A stretch of DNA of 64,000 nucleotides from assembly GCA_934045905.1 (NCBI GenBank), contig OW203765.1:23534159-23598158 (forward strand), read 5' to 3'. The notes beneath the pieces were generated by a model that was not told where the DNA came from, did no database searches, and was given only the letters and a program-made list of their open reading frames with translations. The position numbers were made by a program, and so were the translations under genes. This DNA comes from Leuctra nigra. Taxonomy: Eukaryota; Arthropoda; Insecta; Plecoptera; Leuctridae. Below are positions 45,938 through 58,490 of this stretch, one piece after another. The first letter of the stretch is position 1, and each line of letters begins with the position of its first letter.

Positions 45938-46226
45938 GTAAGTCGTGGATGACATGAGTTGACAATATCTACATTCAATTGAAATTAAGCTCTGGATAAC
46001 AATTATTACTCGATTTGAACTAAATTGAAAGTAGGCAATCATGAAGAATTGTTATCATGTTTAGTTTCGTATATGTAAATTATTCTTTCGGGAATGAGTT
46101 CGTGTAGTATTTCACATACAATTTGAATTTTTGGACAATCTTTATTTATCCAATGTTTCGATAGAATTACATACTATAAAAATCACATGTCAAACTATTG
46201 ATTTCAAAGACATAATTAAAACAAAT

Positions 46227-47564
46227 CTAGTGGAGCGGTCGCTCCACCCAGCCAAGTCGTACCGTACACTCACACTCACTCAACATACCGTAAATGCATA
46301 ATAAACTGAGGAGCAGACCAACCACTTTTACTGTACGCAACAACATGGCATTTTCGGCCTACTGGATCTTAAAATTGGAATATCTCACATTGTTGCGATA
46401 TATATTAATTTCGAGCTATGGCCCACCCCACTATACATATACCAAATTAGGGAACAATATGTTATGCCGTTTGCGAGCTAGAGGGCCGTGAAAAACGTGA
46501 AATTACACCCCTTTTAAAACCTATCTTGATCTGATGATGATGATGATGATATCAGGAAACACCGCAATCACCGCCACAGCCTAAACGGCTGAGCTGATCG
46601 ATCTGAAATTTTTACCACATGTGCACTTTTGGCGTCTGAGGTGCCTTTTTATAAAACCAACAGGAAGCCGCCATTTTGAAACCGGAACTGACGTCATATC
46701 TCGAAAACGGCTAGACCGTTAGGAATTAAACCAGCGCCAAATGATTCAGACGGTCATCTATATGGAATATCAATAGTTAAAGTAGAGATGTACTATTACC
46801 GAAACCGGAAATGACGTCATGAAAATGAAGAACTAGATTTTAATGACCTCTTACTACAAAAACTACATATTCAGAAGGCTTATAATGATACATAACATTT
46901 ATAGAAATAAATTCTAGGTGGCAGTAATTTCAGTCGCCATTTTGAAAACCGGAAGTGATACCATATCTCGAAAACGGCTGGACTGATTGGAACGAAGCTT
47001 TCGCAATTCTTCATGGAATATCACTTTAAACTTAGGTATATTGAGCACCAAACACAATTTTGCGTGTTAACCAATTCGGAAATGGCCTATTTTTTTAAAG
47101 TAATTAGTCATTGTTGCTCCGATGTGTGTTACAAGTTGTGTAAATAAACTAAAAAAATAAGTGATATCCCCATAAAAAAACACTCCGTGTAAAAATACCA
47201 GCCAAGTCTCTTCACCTATAAAAAAATAGAAGAAATCTAAAAATTCAGCACTGAAAAGTAGTGATATCAAAAAATGAGCCAAGTCAAAACTTAATTTTAA
47301 AAAACAAAATATACTTGGCGCATCGTTTTTAAGGGCATTAAAGGTATATTATATATATATTTAGGTACATTTGATTTTTGGCATAATGCTTATATATTTA
47401 TATACACGATGCGCCAAGTATATTTTGGTTTTTAAAATTAGGTTTTGACTTGGCTCATTTTTTGATATCACTACTTTTCAGTGCTGAATTTTTAGATTTC
47501 TTCTATTTTTTTATAGGTGAAGAGACTTGGCTGGTATTTTTACACGGAGTGTTTTTTTATGGGG
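46227..47564 (-). mobile_element. Compound element with terminal foldback, in the 5' UTR intron of P450 F
   Basis: Reverse orientation: CTAGTGGAGCGGTCGCTCCAC at the left edge, modules with TGACGTCA and CCGGAAGTGA in the middle, and the foldback 47168-47564 at the right edge ending ATGGGG. It is nearly the same sequence as 61474-62810, so these two are the youngest pair of the family. Confidence 0.75.
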
Positions 47565-48234
47565 TATTTATTACGTTGGATGGTTGGATAACGTTGGAAA
47601 CGTTGAATAAATAAAGATTGTCCAAGAGGAAATGCAACACGAACTCAAACCCGAATGAATAATATAGTATAATAAATATATCTATAAATATATTATTATA
47701 AATATTTATGGAGTAACAACAACTTATAGGCAGCTTAATTTTTGATAGGTATTTCCAAAATCTGACTGTCTTTACTGCGCATACGTTTAAATAAAGAGAA
47801 ACAATTCACGAAGTTATTTGATAGTTGTATTGGGAGCTAACGAGTGTAAATTGAGAGCTGAGTAGTACACGCATTTACAATAAATTATTTTCCTTTTAAG
47901 AGCGTATTTGTATCTTATTAATAACAAATAGTTATCTTCCTCTACCTACTTCTAAAAACCGATATTTTTATGTCAATTATTCTGTCTTATTTCTAATTTG
48001 CGTAGATATCATTTGTGTAGATATCATTAGTATGTCTGGTTAGACAGTGAATGTAATTATGTAAATGTAATTTATAAATGGTCTAACCCCCTGACCCGAA
48101 TAATATTTGGAACCAGGGTTTGGAAATTAAAAAAATCATTTCAAATGGGCAGATGTGTACACAAGTTTAATCCACAAATATTATTGTTCTGGAGTGGAGA
48201 AATACAAAAAAATTCGCTAACTTACTTTTTCAGA

Positions 48235-51200
48235 ATGGAGCTCCCTGATTGGCTGGCTGTTGTTCTGGGTATTCTCCTGCTCCTCTACATCTGCGTCACA
48301 TGGAACCACAACTTTTTCGTCAAACTGAAGATCCCATTCATCCAGCCATGGCCACTATTTGGCAACATGGCTCCAATGATATTCCGTACAGAATCTGTTA
48401 CCGATGTCATATTCGGATGGTACAAGTTCGGTGAAGGAAGTAAAATCATTGGTACATTTGACTTCGTCAAGCCAACATTTATAGTCAGAGATCCGGAAAT
48501 GATCAAGACGATCACTGTGAAGGACTTTGATCATTTCACCGATCATCGTATTCCGCTTCCCGAAGACGATTTCTTCGGCAAAAATTTGTTCTCCTTGAAA
48601 GGCAAGTATTTCCGGTCAAGAGTTAACATTGGTTTACTAATAACTTGAATTTGATAAAGTCTGGCAAGCTACAGATAAGCGCACAATCGCATTATTGATT
48701 GAGTGGATGATATTTAAAGAATATAAAATTGTTTAAAAATATTACTTTGCATGAAGACTATCTTTATCACAATTCCTTTCTAAATGACAGCCACGTCCAA
48801 ACCGTAAACAATTTAAAAACAATTTAATTCAAAAATATATAAAATAAGTTTTAATGGGGTTTCATACTATTTCGTTAGTAATCAATAATAATTTTTGTTC
48901 CCACACAATGTTTAACTTGACATTACATTACAAATGTCTGATGTTGTTGCAAAAGTCTGTTAAAAATCCTGGTCAATCACATTGTGTAAGTATATTACTC
49001 TTGAAAACAAAAATGCTCAAAATTCAAAGATATTAAAGCACAGTTATCTACAAACAACACACTTCTTATCTTCTGAAATCATGCAATCATGCAATCGTCA
49101 TGGTGATTAAAATCGCAAAGAAGATTGAGGAAGATGATAAATTCGTAATTCAATAATATTTTATAAGCATTCAAACAATAACGCGAAGAGCCACGTACTG
49201 TGTGTATTTTACCGATTTGTCATTTGCAAACTGAGTATAGATGACTCTCGATTATGTGTTTTCTATTTCTCCAGGCGATCGCTGGAGAGACATGCGTCAC
49301 ACTCTGAGTCCAGCCTTCACCTCCAGTAAGATGAAGAACATGTTCACGTTGATTGAGAAGTGCGGCCAGCAGATGGGAGACCATCTGGAGAAGAGGTGTA
49401 AAGGTGAGTTCATCTTACTCTCGGTGCCATCGCAAGACATCGAACTAACTCCCTACCCTCTGTACAGCCACCTCCGACGGCGTCCTCCAGCTGGAGATGA
49501 AGGACTTCTACACGAAGTACACGAACGACGTGATCGCGACGGCGGCGTTCGGCCTCCACGTCGACTCCCTCGAGGAACCCGACAACGAGTTCTACAAGAT
49601 GGGCAAAGAAGCTACTGACATCAATACTTTTAAGTTCCTTCTGATGAGCATTTCTCCGAAATTCGCAGGGGTAAGGAACAATCGTGCCTATTTGAAAATT
49701 AGTGCCTATTGTTAGTGCCTATTTTATGTATACGTACAATGTCCAATTCACAATCTGGCTATTTGAATGAAACACATTTTGTCTTATATAACAGAAGCTC
49801 GGGATTGAGTTGATTCCGAATAGAATATCCGACTTCTTCCGTTCTCTGGTCCACGGAACGATCGCCGAGCGCGAGAAGAAGGCTATAGTCAGGCCTGACA
49901 TGATCCACTTGCTGATGCAGGCGAGGAAAGAAGCGAAGACAGGTACACCAACATTACACTTAAATCTGTGTTAGTACTTAGTATTAGGCATATAACGAAA
50001 CTGTTTATACTGTGGTTTTAGTTTTCACTGACGACGACATCACTGCTCAAGCGTTCATCTTCTTCTTCGCCGGTTTCGACACGTCATCAACTCTACTTTG
50101 CTTCGTCAGTCACTTGCTGGCTGTTCACCCAGACATTCAACAGCGAGTCCGAGAAGAGATCGACTCTGTGCTGGCTGACCACAACGGCGAGATCACCTAC
50201 GAGGCGGTCAGTCAAACCATCAGTATCAAAATCACACAATCTCTCAATCAGTCACAATTTGACTAATCATGTCACAATGTCTAACAAATGTAATTTGAGT
50301 TACGGGGTTAGGTTTCACTTCAAAGTTTTGAAACATCTTATTGAATGGTTCTTTAATTACACAAAACAATCGGACATTACATTGCCATGAATGACAACAG
50401 AAGTGCTGGATTTTTGCGGAATCAAAACCTTTTGGAACAACTAGGAAAGCAAATACCGCAATGATCGTTTCCTTCTTAAGTATGAATCTATTGCTTCTGC
50501 TGTAAACACACAAAATGGACCGACAGCATAGTGAAGTAGCCAAGTAGAAATCCAAATCATAAAATCATAACAGAAAAGAGGAATGACTATTCATTAAAAT
50601 GTTCACAGATCCAGGAAATGAAGTACATGGACTGCGTAATGTCTGAGACACTACGTCTCTGGCCACCAACCATAACCTCTGACAGAGCCTGTGTTCGTCC
50701 CTACACGCTCCAGGCCACAGACTCCTCTCCAGAGATCAAGTTCAACGTCGGCGACGTCATCATCATGCCTACATTCGCGCTACATCGGGATCCCAAATAC
50801 TTCCCGGATCCAGAATGCTTCGATCCAGACAGATTCAATGAAGTGAACAAAGGAAACATCAACCCACATGCATATATACCCTTTGGCGTTGGACCCAGGG
50901 CCTGTATTGGTAAGTTGGTTGGAACTGCAGTGAACTGTCATAAAGTCAACCTGTAAATAGTCGTATAAAAGATGTTCTAGAAGCCTATACTAAAACCCTA
51001 GAAACTCTTTCGTATAACAAATCAAATGCTAGCTGTTCAATTGACGCTTACAACGCCGCTAGAGTGTAACTAAGCAGCACTATCCAGACCTTCCACCTGA
51101 ATTCACACTTTGCCAACCTAAACTTTCCAAAGTGAATCCGCTAACTTGAATGTGCCACCTAAGTTATAGCTGAATTTCATTTTGTTGTGTTGGTGCTAGC

Positions 51201-53629
51201 GTAGTACATCTTCGCCATCATAGTCATTGTAAAGAAGACCCATAAAAAACACTTCGTGTAAAAATACCAGCCAAGTCTCTTCAATTAAAAAAAATATATG
51301 AAATCTAAAAATTCTGCACTGAAAAGTATTGATATCAAAAAATTTGCCAAGTCAAAACTTTATTTGAAAATCAAAAAATACTTGGCGCATCGTGTATATA
51401 AATAGCTTAGAAGTATAGGCCAGATACAAAATATACATCAAATAAACATATACATAGTATACCTATAATGCACTAAAAAATCGATGCGCCAAGTATTTTT
51501 TGATTTTCAAATAAAGTTTTGACTTGGCAAATTTTTTGATATCAATACTTTTCAGTGCAGAATTTTTAGATTTCATATATTTTTTTTTTAATTGAAGAGA
51601 CTTGGCTGGTATTTTTACACGAAGTGTTTTTTATGGGGATATCACTCCTTTTTTTAGTTTATTCTTACAACTTGTGACACATATGAAATGAACAATTACT
51701 TAATTCTTTTAAAAAAATCGCCATTTACAATTTGGTTACTACTAATGAAAATCTGTTATATATTTGCTTGCAAAGGTTTCATTCCAATCGGCCAACCCAG
51801 TTCCGAGATATGGAATAACACTTCGGTTTTAAAAATGGCTGCTAAACGTACTGCACTGCCACATAGAATTTATATCTACAATTAATAAGTATCATTTTAA
51901 GCTTTCTGAATATGTATTCATTGTAAAGAACGGGGATTAGAATAATTTTTAAATTTGAATGACGTCATTACCAGGAAAATTCAGGTTTGACTGTTCCTAT
52001 TCCATAGAGATGGCCTTCCGAATCGTTTGGCGCTAGTTTCGTACTGATCAGTCTACCAGTTTTCAAGATACGACGTTACTTCCGGTTTCAAAATGGCGGC
52101 TGAAATCTCTGACCCCTTGAATTTTAATTTAAACATGATTACATCTTATTATAAGCTGTCTCAAACAGTATGTATTGTATCAAAATGTAAATTTGTGAGA
52201 TTTTTAAAATGTGTGACGTCATTTTCGGTTTTGCTATAGGAAACTGCAAATATTACTGATGATAATACATAGTTGACCGTCTAAATTGTTTGGCGCTGGT
52301 TGCGTTCAAATATATTAAGCCGTTATTAAGATATGATGTCACTTCCGGTTTCAAAATGGCGGCTTCCGGTTGGTGTTGTAACAAGTCAAATGAGATATCA
52401 GAAGTACATACGTTACATAAATATCAAAAAAATCGGATCAACCTTTGTTGCCGAAATGACAATCGATGTATTTCAAATTTCATGACGTCATTTCCGGTTT
52501 CGTTAACATAATATTTAGTCTTTTGGTAATGATAATCCATATAGTTGACCGTCCGAATCGATTGGCGCTATTTTCGCTCCAATCGGTTTAGCCGTTGTTG
52601 AGATATGACGTCACTTCCGGTTTCAAAATGGCGGCACAAAAAATTTATGGGGTGAAGGTTAAATCAGACGCCAAAAGTGCACACGTGGTAAAAATGTGAG
52701 ATTAATCGGTTCAGCCGTTAAGGCTCAGGCCTTTTACCGGATTTAAATTCCAGGAGACTACTACTACTACTACTTCTACTACTACTGAGATTAAAACCGC
52801 CCTAAAACACTGTTTTCACGGCCCTCTAGCTCGCAAAGGGCGTAACCTATTGTTTCCGAATTTGGTATATTTGGTGGGGTGGGCCATAGCTCGAAATTAA
52901 GATATTTCGTAACAATGTGAGATTTCCTAATTTTAAGATCCAGTAGGCCGAAAATGCCACTTTGATGCTTACAGTAAAAGTGGGTTGCTCCAGTCTTTTT
53001 AAATGAGAGTGTGCGCGCGCCGTACGACTTGGCTGGCGTGGAGCGACCGCTCCACTAGATTTGAACAAACTGTATAGTACCTAAAATCTTCAAACATTTT
53101 TGCACCATTTTCAGCAAGAGAAGTATCTGCAGAACTCTTGCAGTATCTTGCAGAACTATCCGTATCTGCAAACAAGTACAAGATTGACATTATGGATCGT
53201 TGTCACTCATTTAGAGATTCTATTGAAACTACGCAAAATGTCAATTATTAAGGGCCCAGTCTTTCTATAGTCTGCTAAACCAGTTGTTAAGATGTAAACG
53301 GTCATTCGAGGATTGACATTGGTTGTGCCATGGCAATATAGTCCTAATTGACTGTTTAAAAGTAAGCAAGTCATTGAAAAACTTGCCCTTACTTGAAATA
53401 AGTGAGGTATGATAGCTGGTTGATATTAAACTGTCTGTTTCTTCCAGGAATGCGTTTTGCTCAGATGGAAGCTAAGATCGCGATCACGGTTTTGATCTCT
53501 CGCTTCAATCTGCGTCTAGTTGAGAAATCATCTCACCCAATCAAGATGACCAAGAAGAAGTTCACTTTGGTTCCTGAGGAAGGGTTCTGGCTGGGTTTAG
53601 AACTCAGGACTCCGGAGAATGAGATGTAG
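48235..53629 (+). CDS. Cytochrome P450 F, CYP3 clan, CYP9-like
   Basis: Coding exons 48235-48601, 49275-49403, 49468-49670, 49795-49942, 50022-50206, 50609-50909 and 53448-53629 give 504 aa. Intron 2 has a GC donor (48602-48603). Anchor, WxxxR (W126/R130), AGFDTSS (299-305), ExxR (357-360) and FGVGPRACIG (Cys443) are intact. Distinct features are a VF-TDDD start of exon 6, IQEMK at the start of exon 7, SRS5 PPTITSDRACVRPY and a cysteine in PDPECFDPDRF where the others have arginine. Intron 7 (2538 bp) is filled by a compound transposon, as in P450 E. It is the last P450 in the window. Confidence 0.93.
51239..53058 (+). mobile_element. Compound element with terminal foldback, in intron 7 of P450 F
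   Basis: Foldback 51239-51638, then modules with TGACGTCA / ACTTCCGG / AAAATGGCGGC (for example near 52598-52633), a (CTA)n run near 52757-52785, the GGCCCTCTAGCTCGCAAAGG block and the hairpin GTGGAGCGACCGCTCCAC with CTAG at 53055-53058. It is close to the copy in P450 E and in the same intron and orientation; this may be one ancestral insertion before the E/F duplication or two insertions. Confidence 0.75.
53250..53390 (+). repeat. Dispersed repeat, second copy
   Basis: Matches 5094-5241 in order and orientation (TAGTCTGCTAAACCAG through AAAAACTTGCCC). It lies between the compound transposon and exon 8 of P450 F. Confidence 0.75.
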
Positions 53630-54616
53630 CTGGTACCAAAGATATTATGAATAGTCTTCAAAATATCATTGCTGGTAGTACTTTATGCTGGTACCTTTAT
53701 ATATGATATTGTACTCAGTACGAGCCACGAAGAGGATATAGAGTCAACACAAAAGTCTTCCATAATTGTCAAAAAGATAATTGTTTGGCAAATAACTGGT
53801 TTTATCTTGCCGACAGGGAGTCGGGGACGTTATTGGCCAGTACAGGCTTTTATCGAGGGGATAACAACTCTCCAGTTTTGACCTTTTTGATCATTCATTC
53901 AAATCAATTTGTATTTATCAATTTCTTTATTTCCTGATAGATTTGTAGATTTTTTTCTTATTTTTATAAGAACAAAAATTTGTTTTCTTATACAAAAGTA
54001 AGTTACCTACAAGTAAAAACAAGTTACAGCAAAGAGTTTCTGTTACAGAAAAATAATTAAAAATAGGTAGTACACCGATTTGTTATTGATTTTTCTTCTT
54101 CTTGATTTTTGTAATAAATTTGTGTGATTTTTCATTTTTATTGTATTCATACAAATAAATATCTTAAAATATTATAAAATATTATATTCAAGATACCCAA
54201 TCCAAATATAAATTAAGTTAGTAATGTATCAGTATATAATAATAAGCAAGCATTACGAAAGTGAAGGTAGGGTTTTGTATATGATTCTATAGGCATCCTG
54301 CGTGTGGAAAGGTTGCCAAAGTAACCTATATAAAGGTATAGGGAACAAACAAATCTCACAGCGGCAATCCAAATCTCATATTTAGAGTGATTACTTAGAG
54401 TGATTAGAGTGAAAGAAAGATATTTAAGGAAGTACAAGTTAATAATTAATACGCAATATTTATCCATACACATGTTCAAGTTAAATATTCATCTGATAAA
54501 TATAATTTATAGCTATTATTTATAGCTTTGACACATTTTCTCTACCCTCTCAACCTCCATTTTTCTACCACTGTGACGTCACGAGCAGGATTCCTATACC
54601 TTCAAGTAGTTTGAAT
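53630..54616. other. AT-rich 3' flank of P450 F, no gene seen
   Basis: Only scattered AT-rich sequence; short open frames near 53669 and 54213 have no recognisable content. No AATAAA stands out clearly as the signal for P450 F; AATAAA occurs near 54155. Confidence 0.4.
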
Positions 54617-55904
54617 CCCCATAAAAAACACTCCGTGTAAAAATACCAGCCAAGTCTCTTCAATTAAAAAAAATAGAAGAAATCTAAAAATTCAGCACTG
54701 AAAAGTAGTGATATCAAAAAATTGGCCAAGTCAAAACTTTTCAAAAAATACTTGGCGCATCGTTCATATAAATAGTATAGAAGTAGGCAGGAAATGATAT
54801 GTACTCATCTACACATGTCCTAAAAAAACGATGCGCCAAGTATTTTTTGAAAAGTTTTGACTTGGCCAATTTTTTGATATCACTACTTTTCAGTGCTGAA
54901 TTTTTAGATTTCTTCTATTTTTTTTTAATTGAAGAGACTTGGCTGGTATTTTTACACGGAGTGTTTTTTATGGGGATATCACTCCTTTTTTCAGTTTATT
55001 ATTACAACTTGTAACATATTGTGGCACCAAAGATTATAATTCTTTTAAAAAATAAGATTTTGTGATTTGGTTGCTAAGAAAAGTTGTGCTTGTTACTGTG
55101 TTAATGCTATAAATAATATGTTACAAAGTATAGCAAAAGTTTCGTTCCAATCGGTCCAGCCGTTCTCGAGTTACGGCATCACTTCCGGTTTTCAAAATGG
55201 TGGTTGACATCACTGCCACCTAAAATTTGTATCTATTAATGTTATGTAACATTATAAGCCTTCTGAATATGTAGTTATTGATATAAGAGATGATTTTAGT
55301 CAGATTTGTAATTTTTATGACGTCATTTCCGGTTTAGGTTATAGAACATTTCTTCTTTCACTATTGGTATTCCTTATAGATGACCTTCTAAATCGAATGG
55401 CGCTAATTTCGTTCTAATCGGTCCAGCCGTTTTTGATATATGACGTCACTTCCGGTTTAAAAATGGCGGCACAAAAAATTTATAAGAACAAATGTATCAT
55501 TAGACGCCAAAAGTGCACATGTGGTAAAATTTTCATATCGATCGGTTCAGCCGTTTAGGCTGTGGCAGTGATAGCAACGTTTCCTGATATCTGAATCATC
55601 ATCATCAGATAGCTTTTAAAAGGGGTGTAATTTCACTGTTTTCACGGCCCTCTAGCACCCAAACGGCATAACGTATTGTTCCCAAATTTGGTATATGTTG
55701 TCAGGTGGGCCATAGCTCGAAATTAAGTTATTTCGCAACAATGTGAGATTTCCCAATTTTGAGATCCAGTAGGCCGAAAATGCCATGTTGTTGCTTACAG
55801 TAAAAGTGTTTGGTCTGCTCCTCAGTTTATTAGGCATTTACGGTATGTTGAGTGAGTGTGAGTGTATAGTACGACTTGGCTGGGTGGAGCGACCGCTCCA
55901 CTAG
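54617..55904 (+). mobile_element. Compound element with terminal foldback, intergenic
   Basis: Foldback 54617-54975, the shortest of the family because both arms share the same internal deletion. Three TGACGTCA/TTCCGG modules, the GGCCCTCTAGC block and the terminal hairpin with CTAG at 55901-55904 follow. Confidence 0.75.
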
Positions 55905-56162
55905 ATTTAATTTTCAACTTACTGTGAAAAAAAATACCTAAGTCAATAATAGTAATGGTGTGTGTAGGATAGAATAAATGTTATACACTTTTGTTAATGC
56001 AAATATTAATATCAAGTCATGTATTTAAGACTGAAACAATGTTATCCATTATGCCTCTATCTCATAATATTATACCTAACTGTTACTGATTAGTACGCTG
56101 GACCTTATTGGTCACTCATGTCAGCCATCAATAAAATGATTTTCTCTCGCATATTGACTATA

Positions 56163-57144
56163 CTAGGAAAACGCTCAGTGTAACGCGTTGATGAGCGAGC
56201 ACAGAACATGCAACATCCCCAGTCCCGATACAAGATACGGCACAAGACGATTTTCTCTGCAACTTTCCAATCTCCATATAAATACTCTGGATGAATATCA
56301 GATCTATTGTGTCGTGATTTTACGACATACTTTTTCCAGCTTTTGACAACCCATAATAAACTCGTAAAATGACAATTCATAATTGACTGATTGGGCTTAC
56401 AATGTGTACAATTTTAGATTATGTTGGTCTTGATCACCATGCAAAATTTTAACCGGAACATTTTGATTGTCGACCAATCAGAATTGATATTATTTAAACT
56501 AAAACCAATTGGAGTATGCGGCCTTCGAACTGCATCCGATTTGATATACGATAGTTTTATTGTAAATTGCGGACTGCTTGGCTGCTCTACAGGCCTTGGT
56601 GGAGCAGAAGTTAAAGAAGGCAGGGATGAAACTATAGTATACGTTTTACAAATATTTCTAGATTATGGAATAAAATACCACTATAATGACAAAAACGTTT
56701 GAAAATAATGACAGATTAGACTGAAAATTGGCAAAAATACCTTCAATGTTGGTACCAATGACCATGCGTAGTTTTAAGTTGATCGTTCAATCGGTTCTAG
56801 TTTAAATTTCAAAAATCGCCGGAGAAATGGATTCAAATTTGAACCAATGGGAGGATTTGGCTGAAACTTTTTATGATTGGGTACAATGTTGTTTTAAATG
56901 TCTATACTAAATTTCAAATTGATTGGACAAACCAATCGAAAGATAATTTTTCTAAAATTTGAACCAATCACTGGATCCCGTTCAAAAACGATCCTAAAGA
57001 CCGCATAGATTTCGTTAGTATGTGTGCAAAATTTCAGATCGATTGCTTGAGCGGTTTAACCTGAGCAGTGCAGGCAAAAAAACAACAAAAAAAACAGAGA
57101 AAGTGCCATAAGAGTACCGTGGTGACGCTCGCTACGCTCGCTTA
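56163..57144 (-). mobile_element. Helitron-type element, about 1 kb
   Basis: Plus-strand left edge CTAGGAAAACGCTCAGTG, right edge ACGCTCGCTACGCTCGCTTAA. Flanks are A on the left and T on the right, as for 12764-13764 and 60475-61471. No Rep/helicase ORF. The interior contains GATCGTTCAATCGG and AACCAATCA-type motifs and an A-rich run before the right end. Confidence 0.6.
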
Positions 57145-57323
57145 ATTAAAGTGAAAAATACAATAGACGTATGATTATTTACAATATATTATGATTCTCT
57201 CTGAAAAAAAAACATGCCATTATTATGGTATCTATAACAAGTCTGTATAAAAGTGCAATGCGCGTCATGTTTTGACCTCGTGACCTCTACAAGGGATATG
57301 AAATGCACGGCGAATGAGCGAAC

Positions 57324-57371
57324 TCAGTCACTTCATAGCGTGAGATTCAGAGATGGTCTCCAACAAACAAG
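57324..57371 (+). promoter_or_regulatory. Initiator and first exon of the leucine-rich-repeat gene
   Basis: A TCAGT initiator at 57324-57328 is followed by ATG at 57353 (context GAGATGG), six full codons (MVSNKQ), one extra base and the donor GTAAGA at 57372. The phase-1 end fits exactly the two bases before the TGG codon of the exon at 58540, and the join gives a complete signal peptide. This short exon was too small to show as an open frame. Confidence 0.7.
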
Positions 57372-57559
57372 GTAAGATGAACCACAATTACATTTTCACA
57401 TGCAGCAGCTTTTGAAACAGATAAGTGTTCGAGGAAAGACGACGAAACAGCCCTCCCTCTCACATGATTTGTATTCACAGTTTCGTTCAAGATGGACTCA
57501 ATGGAGATTATTTTTGTGAATCCTTGAACATTTTAATACATTTTGATAATGATGAAAAT

Positions 57560-58490
57560 TACAACCGGGCCTGCGCGACCAGTGGCTGGAAGTAACACTT
57601 TGAAACCGCGTGGCTACGCCGTGTACTTATCTAGTCGGGCGTTAGCTCGATGCTGCCAAGCACCGTCTCATTGCGAAGTCTACTTTTTATAACGCTACGT
57701 CAAGGTAGCAGTCCATTGGAGTTTTTTTTAACACATTAAAAGTTGAGATGACTCATATTTAACCAAAAGAAATCGACCCTTCCGTTATACTTTACTTTGG
57801 AATTAGAAGAAAACAGAACACTTTAGACAAGAATATAGCCCTCAATGATCATTGAAAGCTGCTGAAACTTTGAATCCACGTGACACCTGTACAAAAACAA
57901 AAACGGTTAAAAATACCATCTTAAAGGATTGCGATCTAGAAGGGAGGCCCCCCTTTTATCTAGAAGGGAGGCCCCCCTTCTAAGGGAGGCAATAATATAT
58001 TGTTTAAACATTTTTGCACTTAAAATTCGTGAAATCATTTCGCCTAGAGAGCCTAGATGGATTTCGCCCAGTACTGCCGCCAAGCACAACACTATAAGCC
58101 TAACGTTGTGCCCAAATTTGACCAAAAAAATCTTGTGAACCATCAAACTTTAACAAAATTATAACAATTAAAAGCGAAAGATTCAAATTCTTCAAATTTT
58201 AAAAATTAAGCTAAATTTATTTAAATACAAAATTATTGTTTTTAATTTATTTAAAAAAAAAATTAAAAAAGCAAATAAATAATTCATAATCTTGGAGCAT
58301 TGGATTTGCATCGATTATATAGACTTCTTCTATCTTCTTTCTACTTTCTGTCTTTCTTCGACTCATATATCGTCATCTTTATTCTTTCGTCGTCGCCTTC
58401 TTCATCATCTTATTCTTATGTATATCATTCTTATTGACACAATGCGCCCAGCTTTAATTTTAAATTGTTTCATTTCGATTTAAAAAAATA
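57560..58490. mobile_element. Decayed relative of the 14434-15347 foldback, in intron 1 of the LRR gene
   Basis: GCAATAATATATTGTTTAAAC, TTAAAATTCGTGAAATCATT and CTGCCGCCAAGCACAACAC (58000-58100) match the arm at 14434. CTTTCTGTCTTTCTTCG and ATCGTCATCTTTATTC (58340-58390) are the complement of its GA-rich spacer, and AATGCGCCCAGCTTTAATTT (58440-58460) is the start of a second arm. An extra 23-bp unit (CTAGAAGGGAGGCCCCCCTT) is duplicated at 57940-57985. Confidence 0.65.
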
